A stretch of DNA of 64,000 bases from Pseudomonas sp. MMS21 TM103 (GCF_022132145.1 NZ_JAJISP010000002.1:248001-312000), one strand, 5' to 3'. Positions 19,153 to 28,333 are shown, counted from the first letter of the stretch. Notes: generated by a model not told the origin, from the sequence alone. Made by a program: numbers and translations.

Positions 19153-19776
19153 TCAGCCAGTCATTGACTCGAGCAATTTCTTGCCATCGTTCAAATAGGT
19201 CAGTGTCTGAGCGAATTTGATGTTACGCCCAAGCCGCTGGCAGATGTCCTTTGCCGATACTGGCTTCTCTAGAATCTTGAAATTCTCAAGGCGCTGGAAT
19301 CGGGTCTTACCGGGCACTCCAAAGTGATCTCGCTCCTCGGTCAGGCCGTTCGCCCAACCGTACGCCACGATCCCTTTCCCTGACTCATACAAGAAAACAA
19401 CGTCGCCCTTCCTGAGGCGATCAATCTTTTCCTTGTAACCATCTTCAAACGCAGCAGCGATGCTCTCAGACAACATTGCATCGTGATCGTCAGAACAGTT
19501 GGCTTTGTTGGTGTTTAAAACGTAGTGGAATAGGTTGTCATCATCCCTTGGTGGTGGGGGTGCCATCTGAGCCAATGACTCGGTTTCGACCTTCCGCCAA
19601 GTGGGTAGGACATATTCAACTATCAAATCGTGTATCAGGTCTTGCCGGGTCAGATCGTAAAAGTTTGCAAGCTCCTTGATGGCAGCGTCCTCCTCGACCG
19701 TCACACGTATCGTCATTGATTCCGTTAATGCCGCGCGCTTCCGCTTTGCCTCAAGCTTCGAGAAAAAGTCACTCAT
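19153..19776 (-). CDS. Ribbon-helix-helix plus PUA/EVE-like fusion protein
   Basis: A 207-aa protein. Residues about 20-60 (SMTIRVTVEEDAAIKELANF, DLTRQDLIHDLIVEYV) look like a ribbon-helix-helix or CopG-type DNA-binding fold. After a proline-rich linker (APPPPRDDD) the C-terminus has a PUA/EVE-like barrel pattern (LRKGDVVFLYESGKGIVAYG, FQRLENFKILEKP). The ATG at 19774-19776 has GAGG eight bases upstream. EVE/PUA-like domains bind modified bases, so a DNA-binding sensor of modified nucleic acid is conceivable (inference). Monocistronic. Confidence 0.6.
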   Translation of the reverse strand: MSDFFSKLEAKRKRAALTESMTIRVTVEEDAAIKELANFYDLTRQDLIHDLIVEYVLPTWRKVETESLAQMAPPPPRDDDNLFHYVLNTNKANCSDDHDAMLSESIAAAFEDGYKEKIDRLRKGDVVFLYESGKGIVAYGWANGLTEERDHFGVPGKTRFQRLENFKILEKPVSAKDICQRLGRNIKFAQTLTYLNDGKKLLESMTG

Positions 19777-20384
19777 GATTGATACCTCGCCAAAAAATGG
19801 GTAAAGCCCCAAGAATAACCCCAGCGTGATTCTATATGGATCCACAAAAGAATCACAGATGAATCTATAAAGAATTTAACACAGCAAGCCAAGGGCAGCC
19901 CCTGCCTTGACTGACGCTCAGAAAACCAGCTTTGAATGCGAGATCAGCATCTTACTAGCGGCGAGCCGAACTCCGGGGTTATGGGTATGAAAGTGATAGT
20001 GAAGCGCAGTGTTCGCTTGCGTGCCCTTACGCAGTCGGCCCAGCGGCCGTTTCGCTCTGCACATTCGGTTTCCACCCCCGATCCGGTGGGCTCATCAACG
20101 GCCTTTGCGTCGAAAGTAGCCAGACGTGAAGCTGTTATTGGCCGCTTTCTGCCCGTCGCCACCGACCGCTTTGGGTCGGCAGCAGCCTTTCGTGACCGGC
20201 AGCTACCGACCCAGCAGCCATTAGTTGAACCTAGTGAGTTGCTGACAACACGCGAGCCCGCAAGCGGTTCTCACTATCTGCCTTTACCGGATTTGGGCGT
20301 GCGGGCTGTTAGCCCGTCTTGGCGAAGCCGAAATGGCGATGGCCTCCTGAGCATTCCGACTTTCCTCCAAACGAAGAGTATGGA
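19777..20384. other. Gene-poor region with intergenic repeat
   Basis: No credible gene in about 600 bases. At 20138-20160 lies TTGGCCGCTTTCTGCCCGTC, one member of a short repeat family seen at several places in this window. A long plus-strand frame at 19936-20445 has non-protein-like composition and no ribosome site. Confidence 0.5.
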
Positions 20385-20584
20385 TCATTGGTCATGGAGT
20401 CACCAAAATCCAAAAATGGAGACTTATGTCGAAGGTCTTAAGTAAAAATATTGCCGTGCCGGAGTCAGGTTCATCGATTGAAGATGAAACCCAACGAGCA
20501 ATTGGGAAAGTGGCTGCTATCGGCTGTAGCTTCAACAAAAGCGACGCGTGCATGAGCCGAGGCGAACAGCCGAGTACCAGCTAG
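20385..20584 (+). pseudogene. Decayed gene fragment (copy A of a duplicated segment)
   Basis: Shares clear similarity with 34587-34770 (VM-SPKS-N in one frame, GSSIEDET in another; DNA matches such as TCACCAAAATCC and TCATCGATTGAAGA). In one frame it reads EEYGSLVMESPKSKNGDL and stops. An overlapping 52-codon frame starting at 20426 (MSKVLSKNIAVPE) has a GGAG four bases before it but no recognised family. Most simply, both copies are remnants of one gene family. Confidence 0.4.
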
Positions 20585-20656
20585 ATACCGCGACAGGATT
20601 TGACGCTACGACTGTGTATTGTCTTCTACAGCCGCCAGAAAAAGGAGACTCGGCGA

Positions 20657-20905
20657 ATGAGAAAGGCTCTGACCCACTGCTGCCTCCAGTGTGACTGGCA
20701 GCAGACGTTGATGCTCGACGATGGAGAGAGAGGCATGCAAGTACGCTTCGATCACTGCCCTCGGTGCCGCTCGCATGGCCTTCTAAAGCGCCAAGCAAGC
20801 CGCCTAGAGACCCTAGCGGCCAGTGCCGTTCTCTCGGGCTCAATCGTCACCTACCGCCGACATAGCAAATTGCCATTAAAAAGGTTAGATTCGCCATATA
20901 AGTAG
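20657..20905 (+). CDS. Small zinc-ribbon protein
   Basis: An 82-aa protein with two knuckles, CCLQCDW near residue 8 and HCPRCRS near residue 33, which would bind one zinc. AGGAG stands nine bases before the ATG. It resembles the 66-aa protein at 28133-28333 (CAHCGWQRT, CPACQH). It lies 44 bases upstream of the WYL regulator. Function unknown; possibly nucleic-acid or protein binding. Confidence 0.6.
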   Translation: MRKALTHCCLQCDWQQTLMLDDGERGMQVRFDHCPRCRSHGLLKRQASRLETLAASAVLSGSIVTYRRHSKLPLKRLDSPYK

Positions 20906-20949
20906 CGCCAATAAAGTCCACGCCATTTCAATACGACAGGGAAGTAATT

Positions 20950-21954
20950 ATGTCCGAGGCTAAGGACACGCTCCTAAGGCTCATCGCTCTGCTACGCCTT
21001 ATCCCGCGAACACCAGGTCGCATAGCGACCACAACCTTGCTGGAGAAGCTCAAGGATGATGGTTTCTCGGTAAGTCTACGTACAGTTCAACGCGACCTTG
21101 ACCGACTCTCTATTCCGTTCGCCCTACAGCGTGACGAGAGTTCCCCGTCATTTCGCTGGAGTCTGTCGGACAAAGCACCTATCGATTTGTCGGCTATGGA
21201 CACCCCCACAGCACTGGCGCTGTACCTCGCGGAAAGCCACCTGCAGACACTGCTCCCACAATGCGTGCTGGATCAGCTCGGCCCACAGTTCCGCATGGCA
21301 CGCGATTACCTCGACAATCTGGAAAACAACGGCCTGGCGCGCTGGGCGCACAAGGTTCGGGCGATTCCCAACGGCAAGTCCCTGCAGCCCGCGCAGATTG
21401 CCCCATATGTCTGGGGCCAGACCTCCACCGCCCTACTGGAACGTAAACAGCTGCAGATCCGCTACCTAAGTCGCAGCAAAATCGAAGTGAAGCAACTGCT
21501 GATCCACCCCGCCGGCCTAGTTTCCCGACACGCCATCAGCTACCTGATCGGCAGCGTCGACGGCTACGACGACCTGCGCCAGTTCGCCCTGCACCGTATT
21601 CACCAGGCCGAGTGCCTGGAAGCTCTGGCCCGAGTCCGTGACGACTTTGAGATCGAGCGCTACATCCGCCAGGATTTCAATACCGACACGCCCATTGAGC
21701 AGGTGGAGCTGGTCGCCGACGTATCACCGCAGATCGCTTGGCTGCTAGGCGAAACTCCGCTAAGTGCGCAGCAGAGTCTGGAGCTTCTGGAAGGCAGCGA
21801 CTGGAAACGTCTGCGCGCCTGGGTGCCGGACGATCAGGAGACTCGGTGGTGGGTATTTAGCTTGGGGGAGAATGTGCGGGTGTGGGCACCAGCAGCATGG
21901 GCTCAGACCATCCGACACAAAGCCGCCAAAGTAGAGGCTCTATATGCACAATAA
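20950..21954 (+). CDS. WYL-domain transcriptional regulator
   Basis: A 334-aa regulator with an N-terminal winged helix-turn-helix (RIATTTLLEKLKDDGFSVSL, RTVQRDLDRLS), a middle WYL domain (RHAISYLIGSVDGYDDLRQF, ALHRIHQAE) and a C-terminal WCX-like extension. Such proteins (BrxR, CapW) repress phage-defence operons and respond to nucleic-acid signals. The AGGGA ribosome site fits. It heads the plus-strand set of membrane protein and two GTPases and is the probable repressor of that set. Confidence 0.88.
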   Translation: MSEAKDTLLRLIALLRLIPRTPGRIATTTLLEKLKDDGFSVSLRTVQRDLDRLSIPFALQRDESSPSFRWSLSDKAPIDLSAMDTPTALALYLAESHLQTLLPQCVLDQLGPQFRMARDYLDNLENNGLARWAHKVRAIPNGKSLQPAQIAPYVWGQTSTALLERKQLQIRYLSRSKIEVKQLLIHPAGLVSRHAISYLIGSVDGYDDLRQFALHRIHQAECLEALARVRDDFEIERYIRQDFNTDTPIEQVELVADVSPQIAWLLGETPLSAQQSLELLEGSDWKRLRAWVPDDQETRWWVFSLGENVRVWAPAAWAQTIRHKAAKVEALYAQ

Positions 21955-22066
21955 GCGCGACAGAACGGTCGATGGGCAAATAACGCATTACAACCACCCG
22001 GCTCGGGAGACCTCCCAAAACGAGTCTTCTGGCAAAAACGCAATCAAGGATGCCAACAGGTAAATC

Positions 22067-22336
22067 ATGGGCATCGTAGTTGGCATCGTCATCTTTCTCG
22101 TCGTGCTTGGCACCGCGGCAAGCCTTATCGAGCGCGGGGCCGCATCGAGGCTATTGCGCCCTTACATTGGCCTGCTACTGATAGCCGCACTGATCGCCGG
22201 CCTGGGCGTGATTGTGGGTTTTCTTTTCAGCGGTCTGCAGGGCTTCTTTCTCATCACCGCCAAGATCATCGCCATATTCGCCTGCGCGGGCTTGTGCCTG
22301 CATTTGATCGTCATAGTCGCCAGGCGCTGGCTGTAA
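22067..22336 (+). CDS. Small three-helix membrane protein
   Basis: An 89-aa integral membrane protein with three hydrophobic helices (about 2-20, 30-52 and 58-82) separated by short charged turns (ERGAASRLLRPY). AGG lies seven bases before the ATG. It ends 20 bases before the hydrolase-dynamin gene, so it is probably co-transcribed and may anchor or assist the GTPases at the membrane (inference). No family recognised. Confidence 0.65.
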   Translation: MGIVVGIVIFLVVLGTAASLIERGAASRLLRPYIGLLLIAALIAGLGVIVGFLFSGLQGFFLITAKIIAIFACAGLCLHLIVIVARRWL

Positions 22337-22356
22337 CTCCCGGCTAAGGAAATAAG

Positions 22357-25300
22357 ATGATCAACGCCTTCAGCTTCCAAGCTTCGCCAGTCGCCAATCC
22401 AGGCACGACTGAAGCCAATATCTTCGTACACGGCTACAGCGCCGGGCATAGCGCCGAGGATAAACAGCTCTTACTCGACAAAATCCCGGATCAACTCTGT
22501 CACTACACCAATATCTTCGCGTTCTGGCCCTCGAATCACTACCTCCATTTCGACAAGTCGTCGCTCCTGGCATTTGGCACGGCAGGCCTGAGTTTGATAA
22601 CCGGCGGCCTAGCGTCCCCCATTGCTTATTCGAGCCTTGCTGGTTCTTTCGCCAAGGACCGGCGAAAAAACTTTACCGACGCTCGCTCTCGTGCAGACAG
22701 GATGGGTGCCGTATTGCTTGAGCAATTGGGCGAATACCTGCGCCACAATCACCCACAGATCGAAACGATCAACCTGATCGGCCACTCGCTCGGAGGCCGA
22801 CTGGTCGTCAACAGCCTAAAAACCTTTACCAAGAGGCAAAGGCTAGCGATCAATGATGTCTTGCTGATGGCCGCCGCGGTCGAGGTCACCCCTGACGAAG
22901 CACAACAAATGCGCGGCCTGCTCCAGGGTCGACTGATCAATGCTTACTCCAAGGCAGACCGAACTCTTCTGCTGAATTGGGGGGAGACCTGCCTTGGGCG
23001 TATCGAGGTAGAGCATTTCGAGAGTGTGGAAATGGAAGACTTCGGCCATACCCACTATTGGGAGCGGCTGCAGGATGTACTGAACAAAACCAAGTTCAAA
23101 GCCTCGATAAAAAACTCAGCGGTGCCTGCGCAAGAACCTGCCTACGCCACGACCGCTAATACCTCCCAGCCTGAACAATCATTCGCAGAGCCACCCATGA
23201 CGACACTTGACCTGAAGGCCCCAGGCGACATTTACCAGCACATCAACGAGGAATTGGTCCGCATCATCGACTCATTGAGCGTGCAGTCGAACGACCCCAC
23301 CTTGGCCCAAGCGAAAAGCGATGCGCACTCGCGGCTTACCCAGTACCAAACAGCGTTAGAAAAACAACTAGCCGAACTGCAAAAGAATGCCGAGTGGAAT
23401 ACCTTCACCATCGCCTTCTATGGCGAAACCGGAGCAGGTAAATCGACCATCATCGAGACCCTGCGCATTCTGCTGCAGGAACCTAAGAAGCTCGCCAGCC
23501 AACAGGTGTTCCGCGAACTGAAAAGCCAGTACAACCTGAGCGAGGAAAGCCTGCAGAACCTGCAACTGGCCATTGCGCAAACCGATGCCCAGCTCCACGA
23601 ACTAGCGCAGAAGCTGAGTGCCACGCTGCAGCAATACGAACAACCGTACAAGCAAACCCTGGCGGCCATCGACCAAGCCGACGCCCACAGCAACGAGCGG
23701 GCAAAGCAGCTGGGCAGACAATTCCAGCAGCATGAACAGCTCTATGGCAGCGCCATTGATGCTGTCACGCAGCTTCAGACCCTTCTCGCCGAGCGCAAAA
23801 TGAACGCTTCTCTCTGGCAGAAGCTGTTAAATCTGTTCAGGAAAATGCCGGAAGAAATCGAGCTAGACCAAGCAACTGTCACACTCTCGGAAGCCACCGC
23901 GACGCGTGACAGAGCAGCATCGACCCTAGGAGCCGAAGAGCAGCAGGCCAGGCAGGAGCGGCTCGCACTGGAGCGGCAGCTAGGCGAGATCGTCGCGGCC
24001 CGCGACAACGACAGCGCAACTCTTGTCGCCCAGCAGACCGAAGCGGAACACAACCAGCAAGGCCTCGTCCAGCAGCGCCAGAAACATGAAAGCCAGTTGG
24101 CACAACTACTGGCTGAACTGGAGAAACAGGCCGACGGTGAAATAATCGGTGACGGCAGGGCCGATTTCACCCGCCAGACACAGCGTTATGACCTCGTGCT
24201 GAACGGCCAGCCCTTCGCCCTGCTGGATGTGCCCGGCATCGAAGGCAAGGAAGGCCTGGTGCTAAGCGAGATAGAGAGCGCCGTCCAGACCGCGCACGCG
24301 GTGTTCTATGTCACCAACCAGCCCGCACCACCACAAACCGGCGACAAGCAGCGCCAAGGCACGCTGGAGAAGATCAAGCAACACCTCGGCGCGCAAACCG
24401 AGGTGTGGACAATTTTCAACAAAAAGATCACTAACCCCAAGCAGTCACTGACTGGCCGGCCACTGACCTCCGACGATGAGAACACCAGTCTGACCGGGCT
24501 GAACGAAAAAATGCGCGAGCAACTCGGCAAGCACTACCGCGAAGTGTTCCCGCTCACCGCACGACCTGCGTTCCTGGTTTCGACGGATCACTTCACCCCA
24601 GAGTCGAAGAACGCCAGAGATCGCGACAAGAGTCTCACGGACTTCAGCTGCGACGAACTGCTGGAAAAGTCCCGTGTGCGCGCCTTTCTACAGTTGCTCG
24701 ACGACCAGTTGCTCCACGACGGTCAAGCCAAGATCACTCGGGCCAATTTCAACAAGGCCAAGGAATCGCTCGACCAGACCAGCCAAACCCTCTCTGGAGT
24801 TCAACAGACCCTGGCCACGCTAGCAGAAGAACTTTCCCAGGAAGGACAAAGCGCCAAGAGCCAGTTGAACAGTAGCTTCCAGGCCCTGAAAAAACGCGTG
24901 GAGTCGTGCGGTGAAACCTTAATCGATGATTTCACCAGCAAGGTGCGCAACAACATCTATGCGCGTATAGCGAACGACATCAGCAACGATGCCTTCAAGG
25001 ATGCATTACACAGCCAGTTCGAAACTCAACAAGAACACCTGGGCAAGCAACTCCCCAGCGTCGTGAGCGCAGAGATCGGCAAATTCCAGCAAGCCGCCGA
25101 TGACATCCTCACGCGCTTCGAAGAGCATGCCAAAGAGTTGGCCGCAAGCTATGAAAAACTCGGCAGCACACGGTTCAACGAGAGGTTCGACCTCAAAATA
25201 AAAATCGACAACGGCATTAAGGTTGCTGGATTACTGGGTGGCCTTGTCGGCCTCGCACTGGCGCCTTTCACCGGAGGAGCCAGCTTGTGGCTCGCCGGGG

Positions 25301-25608
25301 CCGCTGTTGTTTCCGTGCTCGCCTCTATCGGTAAGGCCGTCTGGGGCGCCCTCAGCTCCGATTACAAGAAATCCCAACAACGCGAAGCTACCGAGAAGAA
25401 CCTGCGCAGCGCCACCGAGCAATTGCGTAATGCGCTGCGCGACAACGTGGAAAAGGCCCTGTCCGAAATGCAACGCACTATTCACCAGTTAGACCTGGCA
25501 CTTGAAGCACCAGCCAAACAGGCCGCCGCACAGGTGCAAGCTCTGGATAGTTCTACCAGCCGCCTGAAAACCCTATCCCGCCAAATCGAAACCGCAGGAA
25601 AACTGTAA
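22357..25608 (+). CDS. Alpha/beta hydrolase-dynamin-like GTPase fusion
   Basis: A 1083-aa two-enzyme protein. Residues 1-240 are an alpha/beta hydrolase: oxyanion FVHGYSAG near 24, nucleophile S144 in IGHSLGG, D201 (SKADRT) and H231 or H233 (GHTHYW). Residues about 285-800 are a dynamin-like GTPase: P-loop GETGAGKST at 356-364, G3 DVPG at 624 and NKK at 688 in place of a canonical NKxD. A predicted coiled coil of about 200 residues sits between P-loop and G3, with an amphipathic tip (SLWQKLLNLFRKM). The C-terminus is helical with a hydrophobic paddle near 955-1000. AAGGA lies six bases before the start; the stop overlaps the next gene. Related to LeoBC-type dynamins; the hydrolase fusion is not something I recall for that family. 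Confidence 0.82.
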   Translation: MINAFSFQASPVANPGTTEANIFVHGYSAGHSAEDKQLLLDKIPDQLCHYTNIFAFWPSNHYLHFDKSSLLAFGTAGLSLITGGLASPIAYSSLAGSFAKDRRKNFTDARSRADRMGAVLLEQLGEYLRHNHPQIETINLIGHSLGGRLVVNSLKTFTKRQRLAINDVLLMAAAVEVTPDEAQQMRGLLQGRLINAYSKADRTLLLNWGETCLGRIEVEHFESVEMEDFGHTHYWERLQDVLNKTKFKASIKNSAVPAQEPAYATTANTSQPEQSFAEPPMTTLDLKAPGDIYQHINEELVRIIDSLSVQSNDPTLAQAKSDAHSRLTQYQTALEKQLAELQKNAEWNTFTIAFYGETGAGKSTIIETLRILLQEPKKLASQQVFRELKSQYNLSEESLQNLQLAIAQTDAQLHELAQKLSATLQQYEQPYKQTLAAIDQADAHSNERAKQLGRQFQQHEQLYGSAIDAVTQLQTLLAERKMNASLWQKLLNLFRKMPEEIELDQATVTLSEATATRDRAASTLGAEEQQARQERLALERQLGEIVAARDNDSATLVAQQTEAEHNQQGLVQQRQKHESQLAQLLAELEKQADGEIIGDGRADFTRQTQRYDLVLNGQPFALLDVPGIEGKEGLVLSEIESAVQTAHAVFYVTNQPAPPQTGDKQRQGTLEKIKQHLGAQTEVWTIFNKKITNPKQSLTGRPLTSDDENTSLTGLNEKMREQLGKHYREVFPLTARPAFLVSTDHFTPESKNARDRDKSLTDFSCDELLEKSRVRAFLQLLDDQLLHDGQAKITRANFNKAKESLDQTSQTLSGVQQTLATLAEELSQEGQSAKSQLNSSFQALKKRVESCGETLIDDFTSKVRNNIYARIANDISNDAFKDALHSQFETQQEHLGKQLPSVVSAEIGKFQQAADDILTRFEEHAKELAASYEKLGSTRFNERFDLKIKIDNGIKVAGLLGGLVGLALAPFTGGASLWLAGAAVVSVLASIGKAVWGALSSDYKKSQQREATEKNLRSATEQLRNALRDNVEKALSEMQRTIHQLDLALEAPAKQAAAQVQALDSSTSRLKTLSRQIETAGKL

Positions 25609-27311
25609 TGGAACACACTCTCGACACCTTCAAGGCCCAGCAGGCAAGCGCGCTGGAGCTGCTCGGCAAGCTGCAACATTTCCTCGGTCAAGGCGTGGCA
25701 GCCGGTGTGCCTATCGACCCAGCCTTGAACAGCAAGCTGCAAGCTGCCATCGACAGCGTATCCGGCGAAAAACTCAAGGTCGCTCTGATTGGCGGCTTCT
25801 CCGAAGGCAAAACCTCAATCGCGGCAGCCTGGATGGAGAGGCTGGATAAATCCAGCATGAAGATCAGCCACCAGGAGTCCTCCAATGAAGTGAAGGTCTA
25901 CGAAGTCGGTGAAGACTTCGTCCTGATCGACACGCCCGGGCTGTTCGGCTTCAAAGAGCAGGAAAACGCCGAGACCCACGCCATCGAGAAATACAAGGAC
26001 ATCACCAAGAAGTATGTGAGCGAAGCTCACTTGGTGCTCTATGTGATGAACTCGACCAACCCCATCAAGGAAAGCCACCAGGACGATCTGACCTGGCTGT
26101 TCAGTACCCTGGGTCTGCTGCCGCGCACCATTTTCGTCCTCAGCCGCTTCGACGAAGTGGCCGACGTGGAAGACGAGCAGGACTATCAGACCAACCTGCA
26201 AATCAAACGCGCCAATGTGACCGGTCGCCTGCGCGAGCTGATCGGGCTGACCGAGCAGGAGGTCGCTGAACTGTCCATCGTCGCCGTGGCCGCCAACCCG
26301 TTCGACCTGAGCGCGGAGCACTGGCTGGCCAACGTCGAACAGTTCAAGGCGTTGTCGCATATCGCCACACTGCAATCGGCCACTACCGACAAAATCCAGC
26401 AAAATGGTGGTAATGCCGCGCTGGCCAACGAGATGCGCGCCAGCGTGATCCGTGACGTACTCAGCAACCAGTTGCCGATCGCCATCGAAAACGACCAGAA
26501 GGTATCCCTTGAAGTCGGCAAGCTCGACGAACTCAATGCCCGCCTGGCAACACAGCTGGCAGGAACCGGGCAGCAAATTGAAGACGCACGCAATAGCCTG
26601 CGCGAGTTCGCCATGCGCTATTTCACCGACCTAATCCTACAGGCCAAGGGTTGCAGCCTGGAAACCTTTGGCGACTTTTTCGAGCGAGAAGTCGGGGCTG
26701 AAGGTATCATCCTGGCCACACGTATGCAGGCCGAGTTCAGCCGCCAGACTCAATCCATCACCCTTGAAGTGCAAAAAATGCAGGTCGGCTTCGATAGCGA
26801 GGTCAACCACTTCAACACCACCGTCAAGGCGCTGGGCAAGCAGGGCATCAATCACGTGCTCAAGGGCAACCTGATCAACAACACCACGGTACTGGCCGCC
26901 CGCGACGGCATCGCCACCATAGCCAAGACAGTGGGCATGGATATCGGCAAATACCTAAAATTCAAACCCTGGGGCGCCCTAAAGTTCGCCAAGGGAGCCA
27001 ACGGTGCACTGGCCTTTATCGGTGTGGCTCTCGAAGCCTGGGATAGCTGGGAGCAATACAAGCGCGAAGAGGCGTTCAAAAAGGTCATTACAGAAATGGT
27101 CAGTAACTTCGAACAGCAGCGCCAGGACTTTCTAGACCTCGTGAACTCCGAGCGCTTCAAAGAAGAGTTCTTTCCCGACTACCTGCTGCTCACTAACCGC
27201 CGACAAGAGCTGCAAAACAATCTGGATGAAAGCCGCAAGCGCCAGCAGCGCTTCCAAGCATGGCGGGTCGAAGCAGAAACTATAGACGCGGAATTCAGAG
27301 CACTTGATTGA
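25608..27311 (+). CDS. LeoA-like dynamin-family GTPase
   Basis: A 567-aa dynamin-like protein, the same length as LeoA of enterotoxigenic E. coli as I remember it. P-loop GGFSEGKTS at about 62-70, G3 DTPG at 108 and a G4-position SRFDE near 179; the rest is helical with a hydrophobic patch (GALAFIGVALEAWDSW near 470). Its ATG overlaps the stop of the fusion gene (TAATG), so the two GTPases are coupled and probably work as a hetero-pair. Bacterial LeoA/LeoBC pairs are known as the anti-phage system Eleos. Confidence 0.82.
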   Translation: MEHTLDTFKAQQASALELLGKLQHFLGQGVAAGVPIDPALNSKLQAAIDSVSGEKLKVALIGGFSEGKTSIAAAWMERLDKSSMKISHQESSNEVKVYEVGEDFVLIDTPGLFGFKEQENAETHAIEKYKDITKKYVSEAHLVLYVMNSTNPIKESHQDDLTWLFSTLGLLPRTIFVLSRFDEVADVEDEQDYQTNLQIKRANVTGRLRELIGLTEQEVAELSIVAVAANPFDLSAEHWLANVEQFKALSHIATLQSATTDKIQQNGGNAALANEMRASVIRDVLSNQLPIAIENDQKVSLEVGKLDELNARLATQLAGTGQQIEDARNSLREFAMRYFTDLILQAKGCSLETFGDFFEREVGAEGIILATRMQAEFSRQTQSITLEVQKMQVGFDSEVNHFNTTVKALGKQGINHVLKGNLINNTTVLAARDGIATIAKTVGMDIGKYLKFKPWGALKFAKGANGALAFIGVALEAWDSWEQYKREEAFKKVITEMVSNFEQQRQDFLDLVNSERFKEEFFPDYLLLTNRRQELQNNLDESRKRQQRFQAWRVEAETIDAEFRALD

Positions 27312-27366
27312 ATCCCGGTAGCATCTACGCCCGTTGCAAGGTGCCGCGGGCCTTATGCGTGCAGGA

Positions 27367-28014
27367 CTAATCCACCACCGGATAACAAGCATCCCCCCAT
27401 AAGGTATCCGCGCTATCCATCATGAGTTCGATGATCAGCGGCACCAGCTTGCCCAGCAAGCTCGTACAGTCGCGCATCTGCTCGCGATTGACCGAGCCGC
27501 TCCAGGTGGCACCGCCGTGGATGAGCTGGTTACGCAGGGTATACAGGCGGTTGAACAGCACACCAAGCAGCGCTGGTGAATCACCGCTGGCCAGAGCCTG
27601 CTGAGCGGAGCGCTTGCCGCTGGCGAAGCGAGATTTCCAAATGCTTTCGTCGATCTTTCCGTTCTGGTAATCCCAGAAACTCTGAAACACATACGGGTTA
27701 TCCAGCAGGACTCTAATGCTGCCGGAAAACTCCTGCCAGACCAATGCATCGATGTGCTTGCTCTTGTCCAGAGAGCAGAGTTTCTCCAGAAAGGCCTTGA
27801 AGGTCTCTTGCTCCGATAGGCGTTCTCGCTCGTCGATCTCGGTGGCATAGGCTGCGTTGAAGGCAATCCACAGGAAGATGAAGCGACCGTCGAGATCGTC
27901 CGCCTGCTCAGCACGGTCGAGCCAGCTCAGTGCACGATGGACACGCAGACGCAGATTGGGGTGTTGGGCATCACGCTCCTGGCGGTGACGTTGCTTCAGC
28001 GACTGGAACTGCAT
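27367..28014 (-). CDS. HEPN-domain protein (candidate RNase)
   Basis: A 215-aa helical protein carrying R161-N162-QLI-H166, the R-x4-H motif of HEPN nucleases, in LYTLRNQLIHGG, and a conserved FIFLWIAFNAAYATE helix near residue 47. AAGGAG lies seven bases before the ATG. It is convergent with the GTPase pair (55-bp gap) and divergent from the zinc-ribbon gene. HEPN proteins are often toxins in defence loci; whether this one is active is untested. Confidence 0.7.
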   Translation of the reverse strand: MQFQSLKQRHRQERDAQHPNLRLRVHRALSWLDRAEQADDLDGRFIFLWIAFNAAYATEIDERERLSEQETFKAFLEKLCSLDKSKHIDALVWQEFSGSIRVLLDNPYVFQSFWDYQNGKIDESIWKSRFASGKRSAQQALASGDSPALLGVLFNRLYTLRNQLIHGGATWSGSVNREQMRDCTSLLGKLVPLIIELMMDSADTLWGDACYPVVD

Positions 28015-28132
28015 GGTTCTCTCCTTGAATCAGCTCCGTACCCTAACAGAGCAGTACTGAGTCGCAATACCGCGACACAATCTGCCGCGCTACTCCGGCA
28101 CAGTCTCTTAAAGCACAACGGAGAGACCATAC

Positions 28133-28333
28133 ATGCCAATACAGCCCCATCCTCGCACTTTCATCTGCGCACACTGCGGCTGGCAACGCACAGCCATTCC
28201 TGTCAGCGATGCCCTCCGGTTGGAAGTCGACTGGTTCTTCCAGTGCCCAGCCTGCCAACACACTGAATTGGAAACCCGCCCGGCCAACCGCGCAGAAATC
28301 ATGCGAGAGCGGCTGGCCCAGTTCTTTCGCTAG
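28133..28333 (+). CDS. Small zinc-ribbon protein
   Basis: A 66-aa protein with CAHCGWQRT near residue 12 and CPACQH near residue 40, giving one four-cysteine zinc site, followed by a charged helix. GGAG is nine bases upstream. It is a relative of the protein at 20657, so this type of gene flanks the GTPase cluster on both sides. It begins a plus-strand series of small envelope genes. Confidence 0.65.
   Translation: MPIQPHPRTFICAHCGWQRTAIPVSDALRLEVDWFFQCPACQHTELETRPANRAEIMRERLAQFFR

Noticed and set aside
19936..20445. 169-codon plus-strand frame
   Set aside because: Composition is repeat-like, it crosses the GGCCGCTTT repeat and has no ribosome site.
25482..27160. Minus-strand frames opposite the LeoA-like GTPase
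   Set aside because: They mirror the GTPase reading frame, with leucine/serine-rich antisense composition.
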